Positions 50,101 to 63,226 of a DNA stretch of 64,000 nucleotides are shown piece after piece. A model generated the notes under the pieces. The model saw only the letters and a program-made list of their open reading frames with translations, did not search any database and had not been told where the DNA came from. Source of the stretch: Anniella stebbinsi (Eukaryota; Chordata; Lepidosauria; Squamata; Anniellidae). The first letter of the stretch is position 1. The number at the start of each line of letters is the position of its first letter. The DNA lies in assembly GCA_029215795.1 (NCBI GenBank), contig JARDYH010000013.1:434001-498000 (forward strand), in the 5' to 3' direction. Made by a program: the position numbers and the translations under genes.

Positions 50101-51845
50101 CCCCTTCTTCCCCTAGACTTCCCCTAGACTTCCCCTTCCCTCTATACTTCCCCTTCTTCCCCTAGACTTCCCCTAGACTTCCCCTTCCCTCTATACTTCC
50201 CCTTCTTCCCCTAGACTTCCCCTTCTTCCCCTAGACTTCCCCTTCTTCCCTTAGATTTCCCCTTCTCCCCCTAGACTTCCCCTAGACTTCCCCTTCCCTC
50301 TATACTTCCCCTTCTTCCCCTAGACTTCCCCTTCTTCTCCTAGACTTCCCCTTCTTCCCCTAGACTTCCCCTAGACTTCCCCTACTTCCCCTTGACTTCC
50401 CCTTCTTCCCCTAGACTTCCCCTAGACTTCCCCTTCCCTCTATACTTCCCCTTCTTCCCCTAGACTTCCCCTTCTTCCCTAGACTTCCCCTTCTTCCCCT
50501 AGACTTCCCCTAAACTTCCCCTTCCCTCTATACTTCCCCTTCTTCCCCTAGACTTCCCCTTCTTCCCCTAGACTTCCCCTAGACTTCCCCTTCCCTCTAT
50601 ACTTCCCCTTCTTCCCCTAGACTTCCCCTAGACTTCCCCTTCCCTCTATACTGCCCCTTCTTCCCCTAGACTTCCCCTAGACTTCCCCTTTCCTCTGTAC
50701 TTCCCCTTCTTCTCCTAGACTTCCACTAGACTTCCCCTTCCCTCTATACTTTCCCTTCTTCCCCTAGACTTCCCCTAGACTTCCCCTTCTTCCCCTAGAC
50801 TTCCCCTAGACTTCCCCTTCCCTCTATACTTCCCCTTCTTCCATTAGACTTCCCCTTCCCTCTATACTTCCCCTTCTTCCTCTAGATTTCCCCTAGACTT
50901 CCCCTTCTTCTCCTAGACTTCCCCTAGACTTCCCCTTCCCTCTATACTTCCCCTTCTTCCCCTAGTCTACCCCTTGCCTTCCCCTTCCCTCTATACTTCC
51001 CCTTCTTCCCCTAGACTTCCACGTCTCCCCTAGACTTCCCCTTCTTCCCCAAGACTTCCCCTACACTTCCCCTTCCCTCTATACTTCCCCTTCTTCCCTA
51101 GACTTCCCCTAGATTTCCCCTTCTTCCCCTAGACTTCCCCTTCCCTCTATACTTCCCCTTCTTCCCCTAGAGTTCCCCTTCTTCTCCTAGATTTCCCCTT
51201 CTTCCCCTAGACTTCCCCTTTCCTCTATACTTCCCCTTCTTCCCCTAGACTTCCCCTAGACTTCCCCTTCTTCCCCTAGACTTCCCCTTTTTCCCCTAGA
51301 CTTCCCCTTCCCTCTATACTTCCTCTTCTTCCCCTAGATTTCCCCTTCTTCCCCTAGACTTCCCCTTCTTCCCCTAGACTTCCCGTAGACTTCCCCTTCC
51401 CTCTATACCTTCCCTTCTTCCCCTTCTTCCCCTAGACTTCCCCTTCTACCCCTAGAGTTCCCCTGGACTTCCCCTTCCCTCTATACTTCCCCTTCTTCCC
51501 CTAGACTTTCTCTTCCCTCTATACTTCCCCTTCTTCCCCTAGACTTCCCCTTCTTCCCCTAGACTTCCCCTTCCCTCTATACTTCCCCTTCTTCCCCTAG
51601 ACTTCCCCTAGACTTCCCTTCCCTCTATACTTCCCCTTCTTCCCCTAGACTTCCCCTAGACTTCCCCTTCCCTCTCTACTTCCCCTTCTTCCCCTAGACT
51701 TCCCCTTCTTCCCCTAGACTTCCCCTTCTTCCCCTAGACTTCCCCTTCTTCCCCTAGACTTCCCCTTCCCTCTATACTTCCCCTTCTTCCATTAGACTTC
51801 CCCTTCCCTCTATACTTCCCCTTCTTCCCCTAGACTTCCCCTAGA

Positions 51846-52041
51846 CTTCCCCTTCGCCCTATACTTCCCCTTCTTCCCCTAGACTTCCCCTTCTTCCCCT
51901 AGACTTCCCCTTCCCTCTATACTTCCCCTTCTTCCCCTAGACTTCCCCTTCTTCCCCTAGACTTCCCCTTCTTCCCCTAGACTTCCCCTAGACTTCCCCA
52001 TCCCTCTATACTTTCCCTTCTTCCCCTGGACTTCCCCTAGA
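51846..52041 (+). repeat. 196-bp insertion unique to Y2
   Basis: Compared with 43.15-43.30 kb (Y1) and 59.65-59.80 kb (Y3), Y2 carries eleven extra monomers ordered C B B C B B B A C B A. This is 2x11 + 3x18 + 6x20 = 196 bp, so it is an exact integral number of monomers. Its first unit is a unique ttcgccctata variant and its last B ends ctgga. One C unit reads ccatccctctata, a variant otherwise seen only in the central block (11,575, 20,504, 25,721, 28,379). The upstream B unit also reads ccttctt where the siblings have cctgctt. Confidence 0.8.
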
Positions 52042-54313
52042 CTTCCCCTTCTTCCCCTAGACTTCCCCTAGACTTCCCCTTCCCTCTATACTTCCCCTTC
52101 TTCCCCTAGACTTCCCCTTCCCTCTATACTTCCCCTTCTTCCCCTAAACTTCCCCTTCTTCCCCTAGATTTCCTCTTCTTCCCCTAGACTTCCCCTTCCC
52201 TCTATACTTCCCTTTCTTCCCTTAGACTTCCCCTTCTTCCCTTAGACTTCCCCTTCTTCCCCTATACTTCCCCTTCCCTCTATACTTCCCCTTCTTCCCC
52301 TAGACTTCCCCTAGACTTCCCCTTCTTCCCCTAGACTTCCCCTAGACTTCCCCTTCCCTCTATACTTCCCCTTCTTTCCCTAGACTTCCCCTTCCCTCTA
52401 TACTTCCCCTTCTTCCCCTAGACTTCCCCTTCTTCCCCTAGACTTCCTCTTCTTCCCCTAGACTTCCCCTTCCCTCTATACTTCCCCTTCTTCCCCTAGA
52501 CTTCCCCTTCTTCCCTTAGACTTCCCCTTCTTCCCCTATACTTCCCCTTCCCTCTGTACTTCCCCTTCTTCCCCTAGACTTCCCCTAGACTTCCCCTTCC
52601 CTCTATACTTCCCCTTCTTCCCCTAGATTTCCCCTTCTTCCCTTAGACTTCCCCTTCTTCCCCTATACTTCCCCTTCCCTCTATACTTCCCCTTCTTCCC
52701 CTAGACTTCCCCTAGACTTCCCCTTCCCGCTATACTTCCCCTTCTTCCCCTAGACTTCTCCTAGACTTCCCCTTCATCCCCTAGACTTCCCCTTCTTCCC
52801 CTAGACTTCCCGTAGACTTCCCCTTCCCTCTATACTTTCCCTTCTTCCCCTAGACTTCCCCTTCTTCCCCTAGACTTCCCCTAGACTTCCCCTTCCCTCT
52901 ATACTTCCCCTTATTCCATTAGACTTCCCCTTCCCTCTATACTTCCCCTGCTTCCCCTAGACTTCCCCTAGACTTCCCCTTCTTCCCCTAGACTTCCCCT
53001 AGACTTCCCCTTCCTTCTATACTTCCCCTTCTTCCCCTAGACTTCCCCTTCCCTCTATACTTCCCCTTCTTCCCCTAGACTTCCCCTTCTTCCCCTAGAC
53101 TTCCCCTAGACTTCCCCTTCCCTCTATACTTCCCCTTCTTCCATTAGACTTCCCCTTCCGTCTATACTTCCCCTTCTTCCTCTAGATTTCCCCTAGACCT
53201 CCCCTTCTTCTCCTAGACTTCCCCTAGACTTCCCCTTCCCTCTATACTTCCCCTTCTTCCCCTAGTCTACCCCTTGACTTCCCCTTCCCTCTATACTTCC
53301 CCTTCTTCCCTAGACTTCCCCTAGATTTCCCCTTCTTCCCCTAGACTTCCCCTTCCCTCTATACTTCCCCTTCTTCCCCTAGAGTTCCCCTTCTTCTCCG
53401 AGATTTCCCCTTCTTCCCCTAGACTTCCCCTTTCCTCTATACTTCCCCTTCTTCCCCTAGACTTCCCCTAGACTTCCCCTTCTTCCCCTAGACTTCCCCT
53501 TTTTCCCCTAGACTTCCCCTTCCCTCTATACTTCCTCTTCTTCCCCTAGATTTCCCCTTCTTCCCCTAGACTTCCCCTTCTTCCCCTTGACTTCCCGTAG
53601 ACTTCCCCTTCCCTCTATACCTTCCCTTCTTCCCCTTCTTCCCCTAGACTTCCCCTTCTACCCCTAGACTTCCCCTGGACTTCCCCTTCCCTCTATACTT
53701 CCCCTTCTTCCCCTAGACTTCCCCTTCTTCCCCTAGACTTCCCCTTCTTCCCCTAGACTTCCCCTAGACTTCCCCTTCCCTCTATACTTCCCCTTCTTCC
53801 CCTAGACTTCCCCTTCTTCCCCTAGACTTCCCCTTCTTCCCCTAGACTTCCCCTAAACTTCCCCTTCCCTCTATACTTCCCCTTCTTCCCCTAGACTTCC
53901 CCTTCTTCCCCTAGACTTCCCCTAGACTTCCCCTTCCCTCTATACTTCCCCTTCTTCCCCTAGACTTCCCCTAGACTTCCCCTTCCCTCTATACTGCCCC
54001 TTCTTCCCCTAGACTTCCCCTAGACTTCCCCTTCCCTCTATACTTTCCCTTCTTCCCCTAGACTTCCCCTAGACTTCCCCTTCTTCCCCTAGACTTCCCC
54101 TAGACTTCCCCTTCCCTCTATACTTCCCCTTCTTCCATTAGACTTCCCCTTCCCTCTATACTTCCCCTTCTTCCTCTAGATTTCCCCTATACATCCCCTT
54201 CTTCTCCTAGACGTCCCCTAGACTTCCCCTTCCCTCTATACTTCCCCTTCTTCCCCTAGTCTACCCCTTGACTTCCCCTTCCCTCTATACTTCCCCTTCT
54301 TCCCCTAGACTTC

Positions 54314-55034
54314 CACGTCTCCCCTAGACTTCCCCTTCTTCCCCAAGACTTCCCCTACACTTCCCCTTCCCTCTATACTTCCCCTTCTTCCCTAGACTTC
54401 CCCTAGATTTCCCCTTCTTCCCCTAGACTTCCCCTTCCCTCTATACTTCCCCTTCTTCCCCTAGAGTTCCCCTTCTTCTCCTAGATTTCCCCTTCTTCCC
54501 CTAGACTTCCCCTTTCCTCTATACTTCCCCTTCTTCCCCTAGACTTCCCCTTTCCTCTATACTTCCCCTTCTTCCCCTAGACTTCCCCTAGACTACCCCT
54601 TCTTCCCCTAGACTTCCCCTTTTTCCCCTAGACTTCCCCTTCCCTCTATACTTCCTCTTCTTCCCCTAGATTTCCCCTTCTTCCCCTAGACTTCCCCTTC
54701 TTCCCCTAGACTTCCCGTAGACTTCCCCTTCCCTCTATACCTTCCCTTCTTCCCCTTCTTCCCCTAGACTTCCCGTTCTACCCCTAGACTTCCCCTGGAC
54801 TTCCCCTTCCCTCTATACTTCCCCTTCTTCCCCTAGACTTTCTCTTCCCTCTATACTTCCCCTTCTTCCCCTAGACTTCCCCTTCTTCCCCTACACTTCC
54901 CCTTCCCTCTATACTTCCCCTTCTTCCCCTAGACTTCCCCTAGACTTCCCTTCCCTCTATACTTCCCCTTCTTCCCCTAGACTTCCCCTAGACTTCCCCT
55001 TCCCTCTATACTTCCCCTTCTTCCCCTAGACTTC
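54314..55034 (+). repeat. Subunit abutting the Y2/Y3 junction (721 bp)
   Basis: Same arrangement as 46,456-47,176 at +7,858 bp, including cccgttctacc near 54,775. Its presence at both HOR junctions shows that the tandem copies share one original breakpoint. Confidence 0.7.
54506..54581 (+). repeat. 38-bp micro-duplication, Y2 copy
   Basis: Exact counterpart of 46,648-46,723 at +7,858 bp. It is followed by the tagactaccccttc variant, as in the other copies. Confidence 0.82.
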
Positions 55035-58000
55035 CACGTCTCCCCTAGACTTCCCCTTCTTCCCCAAGACTTCCCCTACACTTCCCCTTCCCTCTATACT
55101 TCCCCTTCTTCCCTAGACTTCCCCTAGATTTCCCCTTCTTCCCCTAGACTTCCCCTTCCCTCTATACTTCCCCTTCTTCCCCTAGAGTTCCCCTTCTTCT
55201 CCTAGATTTCCCCTTCTTCCCCTAGACTTCCCCTTTCCTCTATACTTCCCCTTCTTCCCCTAGACTTCCCCTAGACTACCCCTTCTTCCCCTAGACTTCC
55301 CCTTTTTCCCCTAGACTTCCCCTTCCCTCTATACTTCCTCTTCTTCCCCTAGATTTCCCCTTCTTCCCCTAGACTTCCCCTTCTTCCCCTAGACTTCCCG
55401 TAGACTTCCCCTTCCCTCTATACCTTCCCTTCTTCCCCTTCTTCCCCTAGACTTCCCCTTCTACCCCTAGACTTCCCCTGGACTACCCCTTCCCTCTATA
55501 CTTCCCCTTCTTCCCCTAGACTTTCTCTTCCCTCTATACTTCCCCTTCTTCCCCTAGACTTCCCCTTCTTCCCCTAGACTTCCCCTTCCCTCTATACTTC
55601 CCCTTCTTCCCCTAGACTTCCCCTAGACTTCCCTTCCCTCTATACTTCCCCTTCTTCCCCTAGACTTCCCCTAGACTTCCCCTTCCCTCTCTACTTCCCC
55701 TTCTTCCCCTAGACTTCCCCTTCTTCCCCTAGACTTCCCCTTCTTCCCCTAGACTTCCCCTTCTTCCCCTAGACTTCCCCTTCCCTCTATACTTCCCCTT
55801 CTTCCATTAGACTTCCCCTTCCCTCTATACTTCCCCTGCTTCCCCTAGACTTCCCCTAGACTTCCCCTTCTTCCCCTAGACTTCCCCTAGACTTCCCCTT
55901 CCCTCTATACTTCCCCTTCTTCCCCTAGACTTCCCCTTCCCTCTATACTTCCCCTTCTTCCCCTAAACTTCCCCTTCTTCCCCTAGACTTCCTCTTCTTC
56001 CCCTAGACTTCCCCTTCCCTCTATACTTCCCCTTCTTCCCTTAGACTTCCCCTTCTTCCCTTAGACTTCCCCTTCTTCCCCTATACTTCCCCTTCCCTCT
56101 ATACTTCCCCTTCTTCCCCTAGACTTCCCCTTCTTCCCCTAGACTTCCCCTTCCCTCTATACTTCCCCTTCTTCCCCTAGACTTCCCCTAGACTTCCCTT
56201 CCCTCTCTACTTCCCCTTCTTCCCCTAGACTTCCCCTAGACTTCCCCTTCCCTCTCTACTTCCCCTTCTTCCCCTAGACTTCCCCTTCTTCCCCTAGACT
56301 TCCCCTTCTTCCCCTAGACTTCCCCTTCTTCCCCTAGACTTCCCCTTCCCTCTATACTTCCCCTTCTTCCATTAGACTTCCCCTTCCCTCTATACTTCCC
56401 CTGCTTCCCCTAGACTTCCCCTAGACTTCCCCTTCTTCCCCTAGACTTCCCCTAGACTTCCCCTTCCATCTATACTTCCCCTTCTTCCCCTAGACTTCCC
56501 CTTCCCTCTATACTTCCCCTTCTTCCCCTAAACTTCCCCTTCTTCCCCTAGACTTCCTCTTCTTCCCCTAGACTTCCCCTTCCCTCTATACTTCCCCTTC
56601 TTCCCTTAGACTTCCCCTTCTTCCCTTAGACTTCCCCTTCTTCCCCTATACTTCCCCTTCCCTCTATACTTCCCCTTCTTCCCCTAGACTTCCCCTAGAC
56701 TTCCCCTTCTTCCCCTAGACTTCCCCTAGACTTCCCCTTCCCTCTATACTTCCCCTTCTTTCCCTAGACTTCCCCTTCCCTCTATACTTCCCCTTCTTCC
56801 CCTAGACTTCCCCTTCTTCCCCTAGACTTCCTCTTCTTCCCCTAGACTTCCCCTTCCCTCTATACTTCCCCTTCTTCCCCTAGACTTCCCCTTCTTCCCT
56901 TAGACTTCCCCTTCTTCCCCTATACTTCCCCTTCCCTCTGTACTTCCCCTTCTTCCCCTAGACTTCCCCTAGACTTCCCCTTCCCTCTATACTTCCCCTT
57001 CTTCCCCTAGATTTCCCCTTCTTCCCTTAGACTTCCCCTTCTTCCCCTATACTTCCCCTTCCCTCTATACTTCCCCTTCTTCCCCTAGACTTCCCCTAGA
57101 CTTCCCCTTCCCGCTATACTTCCCCTTCTTCCCCTAGACTTCTCCTAGACTTCCCCTTCATCCCCTAGACTTCCCCTTCTTCCCCTAGACTTCCCGTAGA
57201 CTTCCCCTTCCCTCTATACTTTCCCTTCTTCCCCTAGACTTCCCCTAGACTTCCCCTTCCCTCTATACTTCCCCTTATTCCATTAGACTTCCCCTTCCCT
57301 CTATACTTCCCCTGCTTCCCCTAGACTTCCCCTAGACTTCCCCTTCTTCCCCTAGACTTCCCCTAGACTTCCCCTTCCTTCTATACTTCCCCTTCTTCCC
57401 CTAGACTTCCCCTTCCCTCTATACTTCCCCTTCTTCCCCTAGACTTCCCCTTCTTACCCTAGACTTCCTCTTCTTCCCATGGACTTCCCCTTCCCTCTAT
57501 ACTTCCCCTTCTTCCCCTAGACTTCCCCTTCTTCCCCTAGACTTCCCTTTCTTCCCCTAGACTTCCCCTTGTTCCCCTAGACTTCCCCTAGACTTCCCCT
57601 TCCCTCTATACTTCCCCTTCTTCCCCTAGACTTCCCCTTCTTCTCCTAGACTTCCCCTTCTTCCCCTATACTTCCCCTTCCCTCTATACTTCCCCTTCTT
57701 CCCCTAGACTTCCCCTAGACTTCCCCTTCCCGCTATACTTCCCCTTCTTCCCCTAGACTTCTCCTAGACTTCCCCTTCTTCCCCTAGACTTCCCCTTCTT
57801 CTCCTAGACTTCCCGTAGACTTCCCCTTCCCTCTATACGTTCCCTTCTTCCCCTAGACTTCCCCTAGACTTCCCCTTCTTCCCCTAGACTTCCCCTAGAC
57901 TTCCCCTTCCCTCTATACTTCCCCTTATTCCATTAGACTTCCCCTTCCCTCTATACTTCCCCTTCTTCCCCTAGACTTCCCCTAGACTTCCCCTTCCCTC

Positions 58001-61000
58001 TATACTTCCCCTTCTTCCCCTAGACTTCCCCTAGACTTCCCCTTCCCTCTATACTTCCCCTTCTTCCCCTAGACTTCCCCTTCTTCCCCTAGACTTCCCC
58101 TTCTTCCCTTAGATTTCCCCTTCTCCCCCTAGACTTCCCCTAGACTTCCCCTTCCCTCTATACTTCCCCTTCTTCCCCTAGACTTCCCCTTCTTCTCCTA
58201 GACTTCCCCTTCTTCCCCTAGACTTCCCCTAGACTTCCCCTACTTCCCCTTGACTTCCCCTTCTTCCCCTAGACTTCCCCTAGACTTCCCCTTCCCTCTA
58301 TACTTCCCCTTCTTCCCCTAGACTTCCCCTTCTTCCCTAGACTTCCCCTTCTTCCCCTAGACTTCCCCTAAACTTCCCCTTCCCTCTATACTTCCCCTTC
58401 TTCCCCTAGACTTCCCCTTCTTCCCCTAGACTTCCCCTAGACTTCCCCTTCCCTCTATACTTCCCCTTCTTCCCCTAGACTTCCCCTAGACTTCCCCTTC
58501 CCTCTATACTGCCCCTTCTTCCCCTAGACTTCCCCTAGACTTCCCCTTTCCTCTGTACTTCCCCTTCTTCTCCTAGACTTCCACTAGACTTCCCCTTCCC
58601 TCTATACTTTCCCTTCTTCCCCTAGACTTCCCCTAGACTTCCCCTTCTTCCCCTAGACTTCCCCTAGACTTCCCCTTCCCTCTATACTTCCCCTTCTTCC
58701 ATTAGACTTCCCCTTCCCTCTATACTTCCCCTTCTTCCTCTAGATTTCCCCTAGACTTCCCCTTCTTCTCCTAGACTTCCCCTAGACTTCCCCTTCCCTC
58801 TATACTTCCCCTTCTTCCCCTAGTCTACCCCTTGCCTTCCCCTTCCCTCTATACTTCCCCTTCTTCCCCTAGACTTCCACGTCTCCCCTAGACTTCCCCT
58901 ACTTCCCCAAGACTTCCCCTACACTTCCCCTTCCCTCTATACTTCCCCTTCTTCCCTAGACTTCCCCTAGATTTCCCCTTCTTCCCCTAGACTTCCCCTT
59001 CCCTCTATACTTCCCCTTCTTCCCTAGAGTTCCCCTTCTTCTCCTAGATTTCCCCTTCTTCCCCTAGACTTCCCCTTTCCTCTATACTTCCCCTTCTTCC
59101 CCTAGACTTCCCCTAGACTTCCCCTTCTTCCCCTAGACTTCCCCTTTTTCCCCTAGACTTCCCCTTCCCTCTATACTTCCTCTTCTTCCCCTAGATTTCC
59201 CCTTCTTCCCCTAGACTTCCCCTTCTTCCCCTAGACTTCCCGTAGACTTCCCCTTCCCTCTATACCTTCCCTTCTTCCCCTTCTTCCCCTAGACTTCCCC
59301 TTCTACCCCTAGAGTTCCCCTGGACTTCCCCTTCCCTCTATACTTCCCCTTCTTCCCCTAGACTTTCTCTTCCCTCTATACTTCCCCTTCTTCCCCTAGA
59401 CTTCCCCTTCTTCCCCTAGACTTCCCCTTCCCTCTATACTTCCCCTTCTTCCCCTAGACTTCCCCTAGACTTCCCTTCCCTCTATACTTCCCCTTCTTCC
59501 CCTAGACTTCCCCTAGACTTCCCCTTCCCTCTCTACTTCCCCTTCTTCCCCTAGACTTCCCCTTCTTCCCCTAGACTTCCCCTTCTTCCCCTAGACTTCC
59601 CCTTCTTCCCCTAGACTTCCCCTTCCCTCTATACTTCCCCTTCTTCCATTAGACTTCCCCTTCCCTCTATACTTCCCCTGCTTCCCCTAGACTTCCCCTA
59701 GACTTCCCCTTCTTCCCCTAGACTTCCCCTAGACTTCCCCTTCCCTCTATACTTCCCCTTCTTCCCCTAGACTTCCCCTTCCCTCTATACTTCCCCTTCT
59801 TCCCCTAAACTTCCCCTTCTTCCCCTAGATTTCCTCTTCTTCCCCTAGACTTCCCCTTCCCTCTATACTTCCCTTTCTTCCCTTAGACTTCCCCTTCTTC
59901 CCTTAGACTTCCCCTTCTTCCCCTATACTTCCCCTTCCCTCTATACTTCCCCTTCTTCCCCTAGACTTCCCCTAGACTTCCCCTTCTTCCCCTAGACTTC
60001 CCCTAGACTTCCCCTTCCCTCTATACTTCCCCTTCTTTCCCTAGACTTCCCCTTCCCTCTATACTTCCCCTTCTTCCCCTAGACTTCCCCTTCTTCCCCT
60101 AGACTTCCTCTTCTTCCCCTAGACTTCCCCTTCCCTCTATACTTCCCCTTCTTCCCCTAGACTTCCCCTTCTTCCCTTAGACTTCCCCTTCTTCCCCTAT
60201 ACTTCCCCTTCCCTCTGTACTTCCCCTTCTTCCCCTAGACTTCCCCTAGACTTCCCCTTCCCTCTATACTTCCCCTTCTTCCCCTAGATTTCCCCTTCTT
60301 CCCTTAGACTTCCCCTTCTTCCCCTATACTTCCCCTTCCCTCTATACTTCCCCTTCTTCCCCTAGACTTCCCCTAGACTTCCCCTTCCCGCTATACTTCC
60401 CCTTCTTCCCCTAGACTTCTCCTAGACTTCCCCTTCATCCCCTAGACTTCCCCTTCTTCCCCTAGACTTCCCGTAGACTTCCCCTTCCCTCTATACTTTC
60501 CCTTCTTCCCCTAGACTTCCCCTTCTTCCCCTAGACTTCCCCTAGACTTCCCCTTCCCTCTATACTTCCCCTTATTCCATTAGACTTCCCCTTCCCTCTA
60601 TACTTCCCCTGCTTCCCCTAGACTTCCCCTAGACTTCCCCTTCTTCCCCTAGACTTCCCCTAGACTTCCCCTTCCTTCTATACTTCCCCTTCTTCCCCTA
60701 GACTTCCCCTTCCCTCTATACTTCCCCTTCTTCCCCTAGACTTCCCCTTCTTCCCCTAGACTTCCCCTAGACTTCCCCTTCCCTCTATACTTCCCCTTCT
60801 TCCATTAGACTTCCCCTTCCGTCTATACTTCCCCTTCTTCCTCTAGATTTCCCCTAGACCTCCCCTTCTTCTCCTAGACTTCCCCTAGACTTCCCCTTCC
60901 CTCTATACTTCCCCTTCTTCCCCTAGTCTACCCCTTGACTTCCCCTTCCCTCTATACTTCCCCTTCTTCCCTAGACTTCCCCTAGATTTCCCCTTCTTCC

Positions 61001-61974
61001 CCTAGACTTCCCCTTCCCTCTATACTTCCCCTTCTTCCCCTAGAGTTCCCCTTCTTCTCCGAGATTTCCCCTTCTTCCCCTAGACTTCCCCTTTCCTCTA
61101 TACTTCCCCTTCTTCCCCTAGACTTCCCCTAGACTTCCCCTTCTTCCCCTAGACTTCCCCTTTTTCCCCTAGACTTCCCCTTCCCTCTATACTTCCTCTT
61201 CTTCCCCTAGATTTCCCCTTCTTCCCCTAGACTTCCCCTTCTTCCCCTTGACTTCCCGTAGACTTCCCCTTCCCTCTATACCTTCCCTTCTTCCCCTTCT
61301 TCCCCTAGACTTCCCCTTCTACCCCTAGACTTCCCCTGGACTTCCCCTTCCCTCTATACTTCCCCTTCTTCCCCTAGACTTCCCCTTCTTCCCCTAGACT
61401 TCCCCTTCTTCCCCTAGACTTCCCCTAGACTTCCCCTTCCCTCTATACTTCCCCTTCTTCCCCTAGACTTCCCCTTCTTCCCCTAGACTTCCCCTTCTTC
61501 CCCTAGACTTCCCCTAAACTTCCCCTTCCCTCTATACTTCCCCTTCTTCCCATAGACTTCCCCTTCTTCCCCTAGACTTCCCCTAGACTTCCCCTTCCCT
61601 CTATACTTCCCCTTCTTCCCCTAGACTTCCCCTAGACTTCCCCTTCCCTCTATACTGCCCCTTCTTCCCCTAGACTTCCCCTAGACTTCCCCTTCCCTCT
61701 ATACTTTCCCTTCTTCCCCTAGACTTCCCCTAGACTTCCCCTTCTTCCCCTAGACTTCCCCTAGACTTCCCCTTCCCTCTATACTTCCCCTTCTTCCATT
61801 AGACTTCCCCTTCCCTCTATACTTCCCCTTCTTCCTCTAGATTTCCCCTAGACTTCCCCTTCTTCTCCTAGACTTCCCCTAGACTTCCCCTTCCCTCTAT
61901 ACTTCCCCTTCTTCCCCTAGTCTACCCCTTGACTTCCCCTTCCCTCTATACTTCCCCTTCTTCCCCTAGACTTC

Positions 61975-62958
61975 CACGTCTCCCCTAGACTTCCCCTTCT
62001 TCCCCAAGACTTCCCCTACACTTCCACTTCCCTCTATACTTCCCCTTCTTCCCTAGACTTCCCCTAGATTTCCCCTTCTTCCCCTAGACTTCCCCTTCCC
62101 TCTATACTTCCCCTTCTTCCCCTAGAGTTCCCCTTCTTCTCCTAGATTTCCCCTTCTTCCCCTAGACTTCCCCTTTCCTCTATACTTCCCCTTCTTCCCC
62201 TAGACTTCCCCTAGACTTCCCCTTCTTCCCCTAGACTTCCCGTAGACTTCCCCTTCCCTCTATACCTTCCCTTCTTCCCCTTCTTCCCCTAGACTTCCCC
62301 TTCTACCCCTAGACTTCCCCTGGACTTCCCCTTCCCTCTATACTTCCCCTTCTTCCCCTAGACTTCCCCTTCTTCCCCTAGACTTCCCCTTCTTCCCCTA
62401 GACTTCCCCTAGACTTCCCCTTCCCTCTATACTTCCCCTTCTTCCCCTAGACTTCCCCTTCTTCCCCTAGACTTCCCCTTCTTCCCCTAGACTTCCCCTA
62501 AACTTCCCCTTCCCTCTATACTTCCCCTTCTTCCCCTAGACTTCCCCTTCTTCCCCTAGACTTCCCCTAGACTTCCCCTTCCCTCTATACTTCCCCTTCT
62601 TCCCCTAGACTTCCCCTAGACTTCCCCTTCCCTCTATACTGCCCCTTCTTCCCCTAGACTTCCCCTAGACTTCCCCTTCCCTCTATACTTTCCCTTCTTC
62701 CCCTAGACTTCCCCTAGACTTCCCCTTCTTCCCCTAGACTTCCCCTAGACTTCCCCTTCCCTCTATACTTCCCCTTCTTCCATTAGACTTCCCCTTCCCT
62801 CTATACTTCCCCTTCTTCCTCTAGATTTCCCCTATACATCCCCTTCTTCTCCTAGACGTCCCCTAGACTTCCCCTTCCCTCTATACTTCCCCTTCTTCCC
62901 CTAGTCTACCCCTTGACTTCCCCTTCCCTCTATACTTCCCCTTCTTCCCCTAGACTTC
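61975..62958 (+). repeat. 984-bp subunit retained in Y3
   Basis: Bounded by cacgtctcc at 61,975 and 62,959. It matches 45,472-46,455 of Y1 at an offset of 16,503 bp, including the private ctacacttccacttcc word. Its presence here and absence from Y2 indicate loss from Y2 by unequal exchange rather than two independent gains. Confidence 0.72.
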
Positions 62959-63150
62959 CACGTCTCCCCTAGACTTCCCCTTCTTCCCCAAGACTTCCCC
63001 TACACTTCCCCTTCCCTCTATACTTCCCCTTCTTCCCTAGACTTCCCCTAGATTTCCCCTTCTTCCCCTAGACTTCCCCTTCCCTCTATACTTCCCCTTC
63101 TTCCCCTAGAGTTCCCCTTCTTCTCCTAGATTTCCCCTTCTTCCCCTAGA

Positions 63151-63226
63151 CTTCCCCTTTCCTCTATACTTCCCCTTCTTCCCCTAGACTTCCCCTTTCC
63201 TCTATACTTCCCCTTCTTCCCCTAGA
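63151..63226 (+). repeat. 38-bp micro-duplication, Y3 copy
   Basis: Exact counterpart of 46,648-46,723 at +16,503 bp, again followed by tagactaccccttc. Confidence 0.82.

Larger units (their letters stand above)
47150..55007 (+). repeat. Right outer higher-order repeat Y2 (7,858 bp)
   Basis: Y2 parallels Y1 but is 788 bp shorter. It lacks one 984-bp subunit (Y1 has cacgt at 45,472 and 46,456; Y2 only the equivalent of the latter, 54,314) and has a 196-bp insertion at 51,846. The arithmetic 8,646 - 984 + 196 = 7,858 matches the observed period. The next copy starts near 55,008, shown by cacgt 47,177 to 55,035, 51,020 to 58,878 and catgg 49,620 to 57,478. Confidence 0.78.
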
